Position numbers and translations under genes: made by a program
Notes under the pieces: generated by a model
What the model saw: the letters and a program-made list of their open reading frames with translations, nothing else
The model's database searches: none
What the model was told of the DNA's origin: nothing
NCBI GenBank assembly: GCA_001767075.1
Contig: MEKX01000115.1
Location: 1-35,314 of the forward strand
Direction: 5' to 3'
Length of the DNA: 35,314 nucleotides
Source: Acidobacteria bacterium RIFCSPLOWO2_12_FULL_54_10
Lineage (GTDB): Bacteria > Acidobacteriota > Terriglobia > 2-12-FULL-54-10
In this document: piece after piece, positions 8,783 through 18,015 of the stretch
How the letters are laid out: each line of letters starts with the position of its first letter
Numbering within the stretch: the first letter of the stretch is position 1

Positions 8783-9844
8783 ATGAAGTGGGCGCGTTCG
8801 ACGTGGTTCTTGTTGCTGTGCAGTCTCGTAGCGGTTCTTCCCTCGACAGCGGCCAAGCAGTCGGACCCGCAGGAAGTGGAGACCTGCCTCGCCTGCCACG
8901 GTGACAGTACTCTAGAAATCTCCTTGCCCAGCGGTGAGGTGCGCTCTCTTTACGTGGAGCCAACGGCATTTGCGGCTTCCATCCACGGCAACAAGCTTGC
9001 CTGCACAGATTGCCACGCAGACATTACGGAAATACCCCATTCGTCCAAGCCATTCCGAACGCTCCGGGAGTTTTCCGTCGCCTATTACGAGGCCTGCAAA
9101 AGCTGCCATTTTGCTAACTACACCAAGCTCCTGGACAGCGCCCACTATGCACGCCTCGCGCAGGGGGACCAGCGGGCTCCGCTGTGCGTAGACTGCCACG
9201 GCGCTCACTCCATTACCCCTCTCAACAAGCCGCGCTCCCAGCTTTCCAAGACCTGCGCGAAATGCCACCAGGAGATATCCGGCGTTTATAGCCAGAGCGT
9301 CCATGGGCGCGCTCTTCTGGGAGGGAACAGTCAAGACGTACCGGTGTGCACCGACTGCCACCGTTCTCATGACATCGCTGACCCGAGAACCTGGAATTGG
9401 CGTCGCAACATTCCGCAGCTTTGCGGCGGCTGCCATGGGAATCGGGAGTTGATGGTGAAATATGGCATTTCCAGAGACGTTTTCCAAAGCTATTTGGACG
9501 ATTTTCACGGAATGACCAGTTCCCTGTACCGTGAGGAGAAGGCTGCGCCTCCCACGATTACGGCGCTCTGTACGGATTGCCACGGGGTCCATGACATCAC
9601 GAAGGTTCAAGAACCGAACTCCCGGGTAGTGAAAGCAAACTTGGTGAAGGTGTGCCAGCAATGCCACCCGGACGCGTCCGAGAACTTTCCTTCGGCCTGG
9701 CTCTCCCATTACGAGGCGAGTTGGAAACAAGCCCCCTTGGTCTATATGGTAGAACTGTTTTACAAGATTTTCATTCCCTTCATAGTGGGTGGGCTGATCC
9801 TTCAGATCGGCCTGAATCTCTGGCGAGTGGTGGCCAATCGATGA
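8783..9844 (+). CDS. Multiheme cytochrome c with nine CxxCH motifs and a C-terminal TM anchor
   Basis: CLACH, CTDCH, CKSCH, CVDCH, CAKCH, CTDCH, CGGCH, CTDCH, CQQCH. Signal peptide from MKWARSTWFLLLCSL; the 8285-8782 extension is IS remnant. Confidence 0.92.
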   Translation: MKWARSTWFLLLCSLVAVLPSTAAKQSDPQEVETCLACHGDSTLEISLPSGEVRSLYVEPTAFAASIHGNKLACTDCHADITEIPHSSKPFRTLREFSVAYYEACKSCHFANYTKLLDSAHYARLAQGDQRAPLCVDCHGAHSITPLNKPRSQLSKTCAKCHQEISGVYSQSVHGRALLGGNSQDVPVCTDCHRSHDIADPRTWNWRRNIPQLCGGCHGNRELMVKYGISRDVFQSYLDDFHGMTSSLYREEKAAPPTITALCTDCHGVHDITKVQEPNSRVVKANLVKVCQQCHPDASENFPSAWLSHYEASWKQAPLVYMVELFYKIFIPFIVGGLILQIGLNLWRVVANR

Positions 9845-10539
9845 GCGATTACGTCCGGCGTTTTACTCTTCGGCAGATTATCCAACACTTCTGTGTCATG
9901 GTTCTTTTCATCCTCTTGGCTCTGACGGGGTTCCCGCAAAAATTCTCCGAGGGGGACTGGGCCCGATGGATCATCCAGACCTTGGGGGGAATTGACCAGA
10001 CCCGATGGCTGCATCGGTACAGCGGGATTCTCTTCGCCGCGCTGGTGGCGGTTCATATACAGAGCGAGATATTCCGGCTGGTGCTGCGCCGGGCGTCTCC
10101 GGCGATGGTCCCGACGGGGAAGGACTTCCAGGATGCGGTGAAGATGCTGCGGTACTATCTGGGTCTCTCGGACGAGCAGGCGCGATTCGGCCGGTATGAT
10201 TACCGGCAGAAGTTTGAATACTGGGGGCTGGTGCTGGGATCGGTGATCATGATCGCCACAGGCTTTATCCTGTATTTCCCCATCGCCGTCACTCGTTTCC
10301 TGCCGGGGGAACTCATCCCGGTTGCCAAGATCGCGCACAGCAATGAGGGGCTCCTGGCATTTCTGGTGGTCATCACCTGGCATATCTTCAACGCCCACTT
10401 ATCTCCCGACTCCTTTCCTTTCGATGCGAGTATCTTCACCGGAAAGATCAGCCGGGAGAAGATGGAGAAGGAGCACCCGCTGGAGTATGAGCGGATGCAA
10501 GAGTTAACCCGACCCGCAGAATCGAGCCAAGATGACTGA
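9841..10539 (+). CDS. Cytochrome b561 / formate dehydrogenase gamma-like membrane subunit
   Basis: ATGA overlap with the multiheme cytochrome stop; four TM-like segments with His residues (IIQHFCV, RWLHRYSG, VHIQSE, ITWHIFNAH). Confidence 0.85.
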   Translation: MSDYVRRFTLRQIIQHFCVMVLFILLALTGFPQKFSEGDWARWIIQTLGGIDQTRWLHRYSGILFAALVAVHIQSEIFRLVLRRASPAMVPTGKDFQDAVKMLRYYLGLSDEQARFGRYDYRQKFEYWGLVLGSVIMIATGFILYFPIAVTRFLPGELIPVAKIAHSNEGLLAFLVVITWHIFNAHLSPDSFPFDASIFTGKISREKMEKEHPLEYERMQELTRPAESSQDD

Positions 10540-10640
10540 TTCGCTGTTCCGCCCGACTGTCCGGCTTGATTTCGCACTCGCCTTTTTACGAGTTTCCTGA
10601 AACACGACGTGCAGCCGGGATTCCCAAACGGAGGCAGTCC

Positions 10641-12518
10641 ATGAAGAGATTCTCCTTACGACAGGCTTGGAGCCGTCGAGGGCTTCGTGTTCGGATCATC
10701 CTTCTGGTGGGGGTCGGCACGCTGGCTCCCGTCCTGGCTCTCGGCTGGGCCAGTTGGGCCAGATTTGGGGATATGAGGGAGCAACTGCTGGCGGAGCGGC
10801 GGCTTCTGGCGGAGAGCATTGCCCGCCACGTGGAATATGTTCTCCAGTCGAACCTGGAAATCTTGCAGGGAACATCCTCCAAGCTTGGCGTGGATTTTGA
10901 AAATCTGGATATAGTCCAAGGGCAGGCTGCCGTTAAAGAGGCATACCTCCGCTCTCGGTTGCTGGGGCGAGTCTTTCTGCTGGCGCCGAATGGGGAGGTT
11001 TTGTGCGAGGAGCCTGTCGGCAGCGGTGAAATCACGGCGGTCTTGGCCGGCCTTCCGGTCGCTGCAGAGGCGCTTCGCACGGGCCGACCGACCGTTTCGG
11101 AACTGGTCTGGGATTCCAGCCGCGGCCGACGCCTCTATCTGCTGGTGCCGATGAGGAACTGGCAAGGGAAGGTGGTGGGACTGGTCGCCGGCCAAATTGA
11201 TCCGGCGAATCCCCAGCTTCACTCGCTCCTCCAACCATTTCTGTTTAGCCGCAACAGTTCGGCGGACTTGGTGGATGGGCAGGGAATCGTCCTTGCGTCC
11301 ACAGACCCGAGTCGGCTCTATCAGCAGCGGGACCATCGCCAGTTTTTACAGGGACTCATCCGACAGCGGAAGTCTGCGACGGGCGCCTGCCACAGTTGCC
11401 ATCCGGGCAGTATGCTGCGCGGGCAAGTTCAGGAGGTCATCACCTTTGTTCCCCTCTCGTTGGCTCCTTGGGGAATCTTGCTTCGGCAACCGGAGGCGGA
11501 GGCCTTCGCCACCGTGATCTCACTCCGCCGCCAAGTCCTTGGGTTGGGGCCTGTCCTCCTGGCGGTGGCCGTGCTCTTTGCCTGGGGAGCGGCCCGGAGT
11601 GTAACAAAGCCTCTCGGCGTGCTGACCGGGGCTTCCGAGCGAATCGCTGCCGGGGATCTGGCAGAGCCGATTGCCTCGTTGGGCGAAGATGAGGTGGGTC
11701 GGCTGAGCCGCTCGCTGGAAAAGATGCGGGCGGCCTTACAAGAGTCTCTAGAGAGCGTGGCGCAGGCCAACCAGCAATTGGAGCGCAGAGTGGAAGAACG
11801 AACGAGGGAATTGGAGCGCTTGTACCAGCAGCTCCGCGAGCGGGAAGAGTCGCGCAGGCAGTTGCTCCGTAAAGTGATTTCTGCCCAGGAGGAGGAGCGG
11901 AAACGGATCGCCCGCGAACTCCACGATGAAACGAGCCAGGCCCTGACCGCCCTGCTCATGAGGCTCGAAACAGTCTTAGTCGCTCTCCCCTCGGAGGAGC
12001 CGCGAAGGCGGTTGGAGGAAGCCAAGGTTTTGGCAGGGCGAACGGTGGATGGGTTGCACCGGCTCATCCTGGATCTGCGTCCCGCGGTGCTGGACGACCT
12101 GGGCCTGCTTTCCGCCATCCGCTGGTGCGCCGAACGACACCTAAAGCCTTTGGGGACCGTCGTTCGGTGTGAGTTCAGCGGACTCGACCGGCGCCTGCCG
12201 ACGGAAATCGAGACGGCTCTTTTCCGCGCAGTCCAGGAGGCCGTAAGCAACATTGCCAAGCATGCCCAAGCCGAAACGGTGTTGATCCAATGCGCCCTGC
12301 GTGGCGGCGTCCTTACGGTAGAGATCGAGGATGACGGCAAGGGCTTTGACCCCTCGAAGATGGGCACGCCCGGGGCCGCCATTCGCGGGGTGGGTCTGCT
12401 GGGGATTCAGGAACGCATGGAATTGCTGGGAGGATCGGTTCAGATCGAGTCCGAGCCGGGCCAGGGCTGCCGCCTCGTCCTGACCGTGTCCGTCGCCTCG
12501 GAGGGAAGCGATGCCTAA
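10641..12518 (+). CDS. NarL-type sensor histidine kinase with a CxxCH motif in the extracytoplasmic sensor region, HAMP, HisKA_3 and HATPase domains
   Basis: QEEERKRIARELHDETSQALTALLMRLE (HisKA_3 H-box), DDGKGFDP and GLLGIQERMELLGG (ATPase), GACHSCHPGS between two TM regions. Purine-rich gacGGAGGcag before ATG 10641. Confidence 0.92.
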   Translation: MKRFSLRQAWSRRGLRVRIILLVGVGTLAPVLALGWASWARFGDMREQLLAERRLLAESIARHVEYVLQSNLEILQGTSSKLGVDFENLDIVQGQAAVKEAYLRSRLLGRVFLLAPNGEVLCEEPVGSGEITAVLAGLPVAAEALRTGRPTVSELVWDSSRGRRLYLLVPMRNWQGKVVGLVAGQIDPANPQLHSLLQPFLFSRNSSADLVDGQGIVLASTDPSRLYQQRDHRQFLQGLIRQRKSATGACHSCHPGSMLRGQVQEVITFVPLSLAPWGILLRQPEAEAFATVISLRRQVLGLGPVLLAVAVLFAWGAARSVTKPLGVLTGASERIAAGDLAEPIASLGEDEVGRLSRSLEKMRAALQESLESVAQANQQLERRVEERTRELERLYQQLREREESRRQLLRKVISAQEEERKRIARELHDETSQALTALLMRLETVLVALPSEEPRRRLEEAKVLAGRTVDGLHRLILDLRPAVLDDLGLLSAIRWCAERHLKPLGTVVRCEFSGLDRRLPTEIETALFRAVQEAVSNIAKHAQAETVLIQCALRGGVLTVEIEDDGKGFDPSKMGTPGAAIRGVGLLGIQERMELLGGSVQIESEPGQGCRLVLTVSVASEGSDA

Positions 12519-13170
12519 AATCCGGGTCCTGATTGCAGACGACCACGCCATTCTCCGAGAGGGAATTCGCGCACTGCTGGCGTTCCAAGCAGATATGGAG
12601 GTGGTGGGGGAAGCTGCCGACGGCAGCGAAGCGATCGAACAGTGTCGTCGGCTCCACCCGGACATCGTGTTGATGGACATCGCCATGCCCGGGTTGGGAG
12701 GACTGGAAGCGACGCTGGAGATCAAGAAAGAAGATCCCCGCATCAAGATTCTGGTTCTCACCCAGTATGAGGAACGCGAGTACATTCGGAGATTTCTGAA
12801 GGCCGGGATGGCCGGCTATGTCCTGAAAAAGGCCGTCAGCTCCGAACTGGCCACGGCCATTCGCGCCGCCTACCGCGGGGGCCTCGTCTTGGCGCCCGAA
12901 GTGGCCCGGGAAGCTCTGGAGGAATTCCAGGAGCGATCCGCACTCGAAGAAAGCGCTGATCCTTACGAGATGCTCACCGACCGCGAGAAGGAGGTGCTCA
13001 AGCTGGTAGCGGAAGGCCACAGCAACAAAGAGGTGGCGGAGACCCTCGGCATCAGCGTGAAGACGGCCATGTCTCACCGGGAGCATCTCATGGACAAATT
13101 GCAGCTCCACAACCGGACGGATCTGATCCGGTTCGCGCTGCGCCAAGGAGTCATCCGCGCCGAACCCTGA
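12511..13170 (+). CDS. NarL/FixJ-family response regulator (REC + LuxR HTH)
   Basis: RVLIADDHAILREGIRALL, DIVLMDIAMPG, LTDREKEVLKLVAEGHSNKEVAETLGISVKTAMSHREHLMDKL. Overlaps the kinase stop by 8 nt. Confidence 0.95.
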   Translation: MPKIRVLIADDHAILREGIRALLAFQADMEVVGEAADGSEAIEQCRRLHPDIVLMDIAMPGLGGLEATLEIKKEDPRIKILVLTQYEEREYIRRFLKAGMAGYVLKKAVSSELATAIRAAYRGGLVLAPEVAREALEEFQERSALEESADPYEMLTDREKEVLKLVAEGHSNKEVAETLGISVKTAMSHREHLMDKLQLHNRTDLIRFALRQGVIRAEP

Positions 13171-13280
13171 CGCCAAATTCTTCGGGCTGGACGGGAACTG
13201 GCTCCGCCGCAATCCGAAGCCGATTTGGCTTGCTCCACGATCCATCCGAAAAGGCCGGTGCGGGTCGCGGCGCATGCCGT

Positions 13281-13586
13281 TCAGGCCCGGAGGGTGGCAC
13301 GGACCAGCGCCCTCAGCTCTGTGATCGCCTTGCCGAGAAACTGCATGATCTTCCGCGCCACCAACCAGAAAACCATGGCAAACCCAATGAAGGGCAGGAA
13401 GACCACGTAAAGGAGACCCAGGAAAGGTGCGCTGCACATAAACAAGAGCACCGGCAACTTGATGTAGCGGTCTGTTTCGCTCCCCGGCAGCAGTCCGGCG
13501 CCTTTTTCAATAGTGACAATCTCCCACCTCTTGAAGTTCCAGTAAAAACCGCTCTTAACGCTTTGTCCACCTTGGTAGTTCAGCAT
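13281..13586 (-). CDS. Small membrane protein of unknown function
   Basis: AAGGAGGAAAATGCAATG start context at 13586; two hydrophobic segments (LPVLLFMCSAPFLGLLYVVFLPFIGFAMVFWLV). Confidence 0.65.
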   Translation of the reverse strand: MLNYQGGQSVKSGFYWNFKRWEIVTIEKGAGLLPGSETDRYIKLPVLLFMCSAPFLGLLYVVFLPFIGFAMVFWLVARKIMQFLGKAITELRALVRATLRA

Positions 13587-13623
13587 TGCATTTTCCTCCT
13601 TCTGTATAACACTCTTATCATTC

Positions 13624-13642
13624 CACCTGTACGATACAGGTG
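13624..13642. promoter_or_regulatory. Candidate operator palindrome CACCTGTA-CGA-TACAGGTG
   Basis: Perfect 8-bp inverted repeat with 3-nt spacer, 38 bp upstream of the 13586 start codon. Confidence 0.4.
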
Positions 13643-13871
13643 AACGCCGTGCGTAACAATACGGAGACCACCCGATTCGCCTAGGGAAAAAGAACCTACC
13701 TCCGAGAGAAAAACTTCTCAGGAGGAGGATCAATTCACCGGAGTTCGCGGGGGGTAAATCCCCTAGAAGATGTTTCAAAACCTGGTACAAGCCACTGATT
13801 CTGCTTTGAATCGGTAGCGGTTATCCCGGATAACGTGGTTGCCAGGAGACTCGATGCCATGATCCGGACCG

Positions 13872-14050
13872 TTGTTGCGTGAGCTGCCATGTGAAAAAAT
13901 CGCGCCTCTGCTGTCCCGACCCCGAAAGAATCCTCGCGGAGGGCGACCGCGTGCCGACGACCGCAAAGTGCTGGAAGGTATCCTGTGGATATTGGGCAGC
14001 GGCGATCACTGGTATGACTCGCCGGATCAGGACCCGCCGCCCTCGACCTG
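13872..14050 (+). pseudogene. IS5-family transposase N-terminal remnant
   Basis: PCEKIAPLLSRPRKNPRGGRPRADDRKVLEGILWILGSGDHWYDSPDQ resembles the IS5 N-terminal domain (GGRPRxDxRxVLxGILW). Confidence 0.75.
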
Positions 14051-14310
14051 CTGGCGTCTGCTGCGCTCCCTGGTTGGACTCCCCAGAAACCAGAGCGCCG
14101 GGCTGTGGAGCGCAACGAACGGGAAATCCAGCGCTGGATCAAGAAGCAGTGGCCCCGCATTCCCAAAAAGCCCGCCGGCTGAGGGCGCCCCTGATTTCCC
14201 TCGACGAAACCGGCTTTCTGATGGCCCCTTTGATCTGCCGAAGCTGGTTTCCCCGGAGCCAAACCCCCATCTTCTATCAACGCGGCGGCTCCTATCAGAA
14301 GGTCTCTTGA
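14050..14310 (+). pseudogene. IS630-family transposase remnant
   Basis: Near-identical to 8521-8649, then LISLDETGFLMAPLICRSWFPRSQTPIFYQRGGSYQKVS (IS630 DDE start). Confidence 0.8.
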
Positions 14311-14321
14311 ATTGGCGCACT

Positions 14322-14523
14322 GGCCATGCACGACCTCGCCGAACCCAGTGCCGAACTCCAACCCGGCATGGTCATCACGGTGGAACCAGGAATCTACCTG
14401 CCGGAGGAAAACCTTGGCGTCCGCATTGAAGACATGTTGCAGGTTACTAAAACAGGTGGCGTGGTTCTTACGGAAAAGTTGCCCCGCGAAGTGGAGGAAA
14501 CTGAAAGCTGGATGGGGCGGTAG
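14322..14523 (+). pseudogene. C-terminal fragment of an M24 metallopeptidase (Xaa-Pro aminopeptidase-like)
   Basis: [64 protein letters not shown]. The N-terminal domain is absent and IS debris lies directly upstream. Confidence 0.8.
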
Positions 14524-14584
14524 GAGAAGCCCACGCCGAAATATAGCCTTCGCCGCGGCTGCCCCGCTTTAGTGGCAATCCTCT

Positions 14585-15457
14585 TCAAAACTGCTGTTGG
14601 GAGGCGATGAAGGCTTTCAACTCCGACACTGCAATCGCCTCTCCTATCATGACCTGCACTGTATCGTAGAATTCTTCGAGAACAAGTGCAACGGCCTCTT
14701 CGTTCGACACCGGTCTGACGGTCCCATCCGGCATGGCGAAGGAGAACGTCCCAAAAGATAACCCAGTAGTATGTTGCATCCCTGTAATGACCGTTGGTAC
14801 GAGCTGGCTGAACAACCGCTGTTTCCAAACCACCACACCGACGACCTTGTTACTATTCGCCATAAACACCGGCCCCCCTGAGTTGCCCGGATTAAAAGCA
14901 CCGTTGACGACGATGTGCTTGACAGTTCTGGCACCAATCTTCACATCGTTGTACCCGGCCACATACCCAACGCTTAAAAGAGGTGCAGGGCCGCTATAGA
15001 CCAACGGGAAGCCCCAAGTGGAAACGGCAGTTCCGAGCACAGGACTCACGTCTGCCCCAAGCTCCAGTCCGCCTATCAGTTTCTCTGCGGGGCGGAGCAG
15101 TGCTAAATCGCGGTCAGAATCGGTAGCAAGCTTGGTGAAACGAATAGTCTTTCCAAGCGGCGACACCGCCTCCATCTCGTTGTGTACACAGCCCCTGACG
15201 ACGTGCTCGTTCGTGACAATGATGCCAGTCTTCAGAAGGAAACCGGTTCCCTTCTTCTGCGTTTTCGGGCAAAGCATCAGATAAACCGACGTGATAGAAT
15301 TCCGCTGGACTTCCCCAGCAGCATCCAGTACCCAACGGGTTGCTACCGGGACGCTTTCCGTGGCAGTTGGCTGTTCCACGGTTTGCCCCAGCAAAGCGAC
15401 AGAGGCGACGAACAGGAGGCAACAGCGGGCGATCAAACGTTGCACTCTGATACTCAT
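14585..15457 (-). CDS. Secreted trypsin-like serine protease (S1/HtrA-type fold)
   Basis: GTGFLLKTGIIVTNEHVVRG, DLALLRP, GAFNPGNSGGPVF triad motifs; signal peptide. Confidence 0.85.
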   Translation of the reverse strand: MSIRVQRLIARCCLLFVASVALLGQTVEQPTATESVPVATRWVLDAAGEVQRNSITSVYLMLCPKTQKKGTGFLLKTGIIVTNEHVVRGCVHNEMEAVSPLGKTIRFTKLATDSDRDLALLRPAEKLIGGLELGADVSPVLGTAVSTWGFPLVYSGPAPLLSVGYVAGYNDVKIGARTVKHIVVNGAFNPGNSGGPVFMANSNKVVGVVVWKQRLFSQLVPTVITGMQHTTGLSFGTFSFAMPDGTVRPVSNEEAVALVLEEFYDTVQVMIGEAIAVSELKAFIASQQQF

Positions 15458-15668
15458 AGCTTCTCCTCAAAATAAGAATGTCCACTCGTGGGATTCCCTT
15501 TCAACTTCGGTGGACTACACACCGCACAAATTATCCAGCTAATCGATTTGGGTTGCAATTCAACGTAACGCGCAAGTCAGTAGCCACGGCGAGCGCTTTT
15601 TCTCGCCTTGGGTCTTTCTCGCAAGCAGGAGACGAAACTATCGCTCGGGTAATGATACCGGATCGGGG

Positions 15669-15822
15669 GTAGTGTCTCATTTTCCGGTAAAACATACTTG
15701 TCCCACGCTGTCATCCCGAGCGCAGCGAGGGATCTGCTCTTGTTCTTCTCATAGTTTTCACTTGCAGATCCCTCGTCGCTACGCTCCTCGGGATGACATC
15801 GAAAAGCAAAGTGAGACACTAC
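15669..15822. mobile_element. MITE-like element with terminal and internal inverted repeats
   Basis: Ends GTAGTGTCTCATTTT and AAAGTGAGACACTAC (14/15 inverted match); internal TGTCATCCCGAG...AGGGATCTGC inverted pair; GGATCGGG direct repeats at 15660-15667 and 15824-15831. Confidence 0.65.
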
Positions 15823-15834
15823 TGGATCGGGACA

Positions 15835-17769
15835 TTACAGCAAGATGCGCTCGTCGCCGAGGCGGCGGGTGACACGCTCCCGATCTAAATATTCTAACAG
15901 CGGGATGGCGTACTTGCGGCTGACCTGCGTCAGGTCTTTGAACGTCCCGATGGTGATGCGGTCGCTCTTGGTTTTGTATTCCGCAAGCAAACGGCGGAGC
16001 TTGGCGAGGGCTTCGGCGTGAAATACTAAATCGTCGGAGAGTTTTACCAAAACCTTTTCCTGCACCAAAATCCGAAGTATTTTCTCCACCCGCTGGCGCT
16101 CGATGGGGAGTTTGCCGAGCACTTCTTTTACAGAGGGCACCGCGAGACCAGCCTGCTCAAAGGCTTTGGCAATTTGCTGTTTAGCCTGCTCCTCTTCTTC
16201 CTTGAGCACAATTTGATGGGTCTGCAAACGGACGATCTCCCCGGCGAGGGCGATCTGTTTCTTTTCTTCCAGTTTTTTCAGGACAGCTTCGATGAGGAAA
16301 GGGTGCGCGCTGGGAAAAAGTTTGCTCCGCAGCACTTCTTTCGAGAGGCCGGGAATAAGCGGGTTTTTCTTGTGAAACTCCTCCAGGGTACGCACAGCGG
16401 CGGCCCTCATCCGATCAACAAGCGCCGATTCAGCCATCAACAGAGGGGTCTCTCGAAGGATCGTCAGTTTGCCAGCCGCTTGTAGTGAATTGGCCGCCTG
16501 GCGGCATTCTTCCGGCAGCCAGCCGGTGTGAGCGATCAGGTCATTTTCCTCCACGCAGCCGCCCGGACTGCGGCGGAGCAGATGGAGCAGAATCTCTTCG
16601 CGGTTCCCTTTGTCCAAGACCTGCAAGAATTTCTTGGCTTCTTCCCGCGAAGAGGACCGTGTTGGAACCAAGCGTCGCGGCACCCAATTGTCCAGAATGC
16701 GTCCGCCGCCAATGGTCGTAACCGGGGAAAGCTGCCGGAGGATGAAACGATCCTCCGGCAACAGCAGCGCCGTGCTGCGGAGCCTAAACCGCACATAAGC
16801 GACCTGGCCAGACTCTAGCTTGCGTTCCGTATCATCGGCAGCAGGCTCCTCCAACAGGACGACCTTAGCCACCAACTCTGCCGTTCCGGAGTGGAAATGG
16901 ACCAGGGTACCGTTCTTGAGAGGCGGCGCGGAAGGAAGCAAGTGGAGAAGGCAATCCACCTGTTTGGTGGGCTGGAAGCGGTCAGGCTCGGTGAGCGTCA
17001 TCCCGCGAGCCAGTTCTCCCACCTCCACACCCGCCAGATTCAGCGCCGTGCGCTGCCCGGCGCTGGCTACTTCGACCGGCTGGTTGTGCACCTGAATTCC
17101 CCGAACCCGGAACCGCTTGCCCAGCGGATGCACTTCTACTTCCGCCTCCTTGCGGATCATCCCGGAAACCAGCGTGCCGGTGACAACCGGCCCAAATCCC
17201 TTCATTACAAAGGACCGGTCAATCGGGAGGCGAAAATGATGAGAAGAGTCCTTCGCGGGAACTTGCTCGGCTACTTTTCGCAGTTCCTCTTTCAGTTGCT
17301 CGATTCCCTCCCCCGTCCGCGAACTGACGGCTACGATAGGCGCTCCTTGCAGGAAGGACCCGGCGACAAATTCCTCGATCTCCAGCTTCACCAGTCCCAA
17401 CAGTTCCGGCTCCACCAGGTCCGCCTTCGTAACCGCCACAATTCCGCGCGGCACTTCCAGCAGGCGGCAAATGTCAAAGTGCTCCCGCGTCTGCGGCTGG
17501 ATGGATTCGTCGGCGGCCACCACAAACAAGACAAGGTCTATGCCCCCAATGCCCGCCAGCATGTTCTTCACAAAACGCTCATGGCCGGGTACATCCACAA
17601 AACCCAGGCGATAGGAGGGCAAATCCAGGGTGGCAAAACCGATGTCAATCGTGATCCCCCGCCGCTTCTCCTCCTCCAGGCGGTCGGGGTCCGTCCCCGT
17701 CAAAGCCCGCACCAGGGCGCTCTTGCCGTGGTCAATGTGCCCGGCTGTCCCTACGATGACGTTTTTCAT
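15835..17769 (-). CDS. selB: Selenocysteine-specific translation elongation factor SelB
   Basis: [63 protein letters not shown], plus C-terminal winged-helix region. Confidence 0.93.
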   Translation of the reverse strand: MKNVIVGTAGHIDHGKSALVRALTGTDPDRLEEEKRRGITIDIGFATLDLPSYRLGFVDVPGHERFVKNMLAGIGGIDLVLFVVAADESIQPQTREHFDICRLLEVPRGIVAVTKADLVEPELLGLVKLEIEEFVAGSFLQGAPIVAVSSRTGEGIEQLKEELRKVAEQVPAKDSSHHFRLPIDRSFVMKGFGPVVTGTLVSGMIRKEAEVEVHPLGKRFRVRGIQVHNQPVEVASAGQRTALNLAGVEVGELARGMTLTEPDRFQPTKQVDCLLHLLPSAPPLKNGTLVHFHSGTAELVAKVVLLEEPAADDTERKLESGQVAYVRFRLRSTALLLPEDRFILRQLSPVTTIGGGRILDNWVPRRLVPTRSSSREEAKKFLQVLDKGNREEILLHLLRRSPGGCVEENDLIAHTGWLPEECRQAANSLQAAGKLTILRETPLLMAESALVDRMRAAAVRTLEEFHKKNPLIPGLSKEVLRSKLFPSAHPFLIEAVLKKLEEKKQIALAGEIVRLQTHQIVLKEEEEQAKQQIAKAFEQAGLAVPSVKEVLGKLPIERQRVEKILRILVQEKVLVKLSDDLVFHAEALAKLRRLLAEYKTKSDRITIGTFKDLTQVSRKYAIPLLEYLDRERVTRRLGDERILL

Positions 17770-17784
17770 ATAAATAGAAAGAGA

Positions 17785-18015
17785 TCAAGAAGCAGGAGCC
17801 TGGCGAAAAGACTCCAAACTCCATTCCTCCGCCACGGAATCATACTTCAGAATGTACACGTTCTGGTCATTGGCCCGCACCTTGAAATAGATTGCCTCCG
17901 GTCCATACCACTGGTCCAGAATCTCCTCCACCTGGTAGGAGTGATCGCCCAGTACAAAGCTCGTCGGCCTTTCATTGGCCTTGTACCCGCTATAGGCGCT
18001 GACCCTGACCTTCAT
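17785..18015 (-). CDS. Small hypothetical protein
   Basis: MKVRVSAYSGYKANERPTSFVLGDHSYQVEEILDQWYGPEAIYFKVRANDQNVYILKYD; co-directional with and immediately upstream of selB. Confidence 0.65.
   Translation of the reverse strand: MKVRVSAYSGYKANERPTSFVLGDHSYQVEEILDQWYGPEAIYFKVRANDQNVYILKYDSVAEEWSLESFRQAPAS

Noticed and set aside
11429-13437. Large - strand ORFs (317 aa and 374 aa) opposite the kinase and regulator
   Set aside because: Low-complexity Ser/Arg-rich or non-motif translations antisense to clear two-component genes.
13735-14361. 208-aa - strand ORF across the IS5/IS630 mosaic
   Set aside because: The + strand shows recognisable transposase fragments; the - strand translation has no family features.
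15577-15819. 80-aa - strand ORF containing CHPEERSDEGS...RSLAALGMT
   Set aside because: Translation of the MITE-like repeat; this peptide pattern is a well-known artefact of dispersed repeats.
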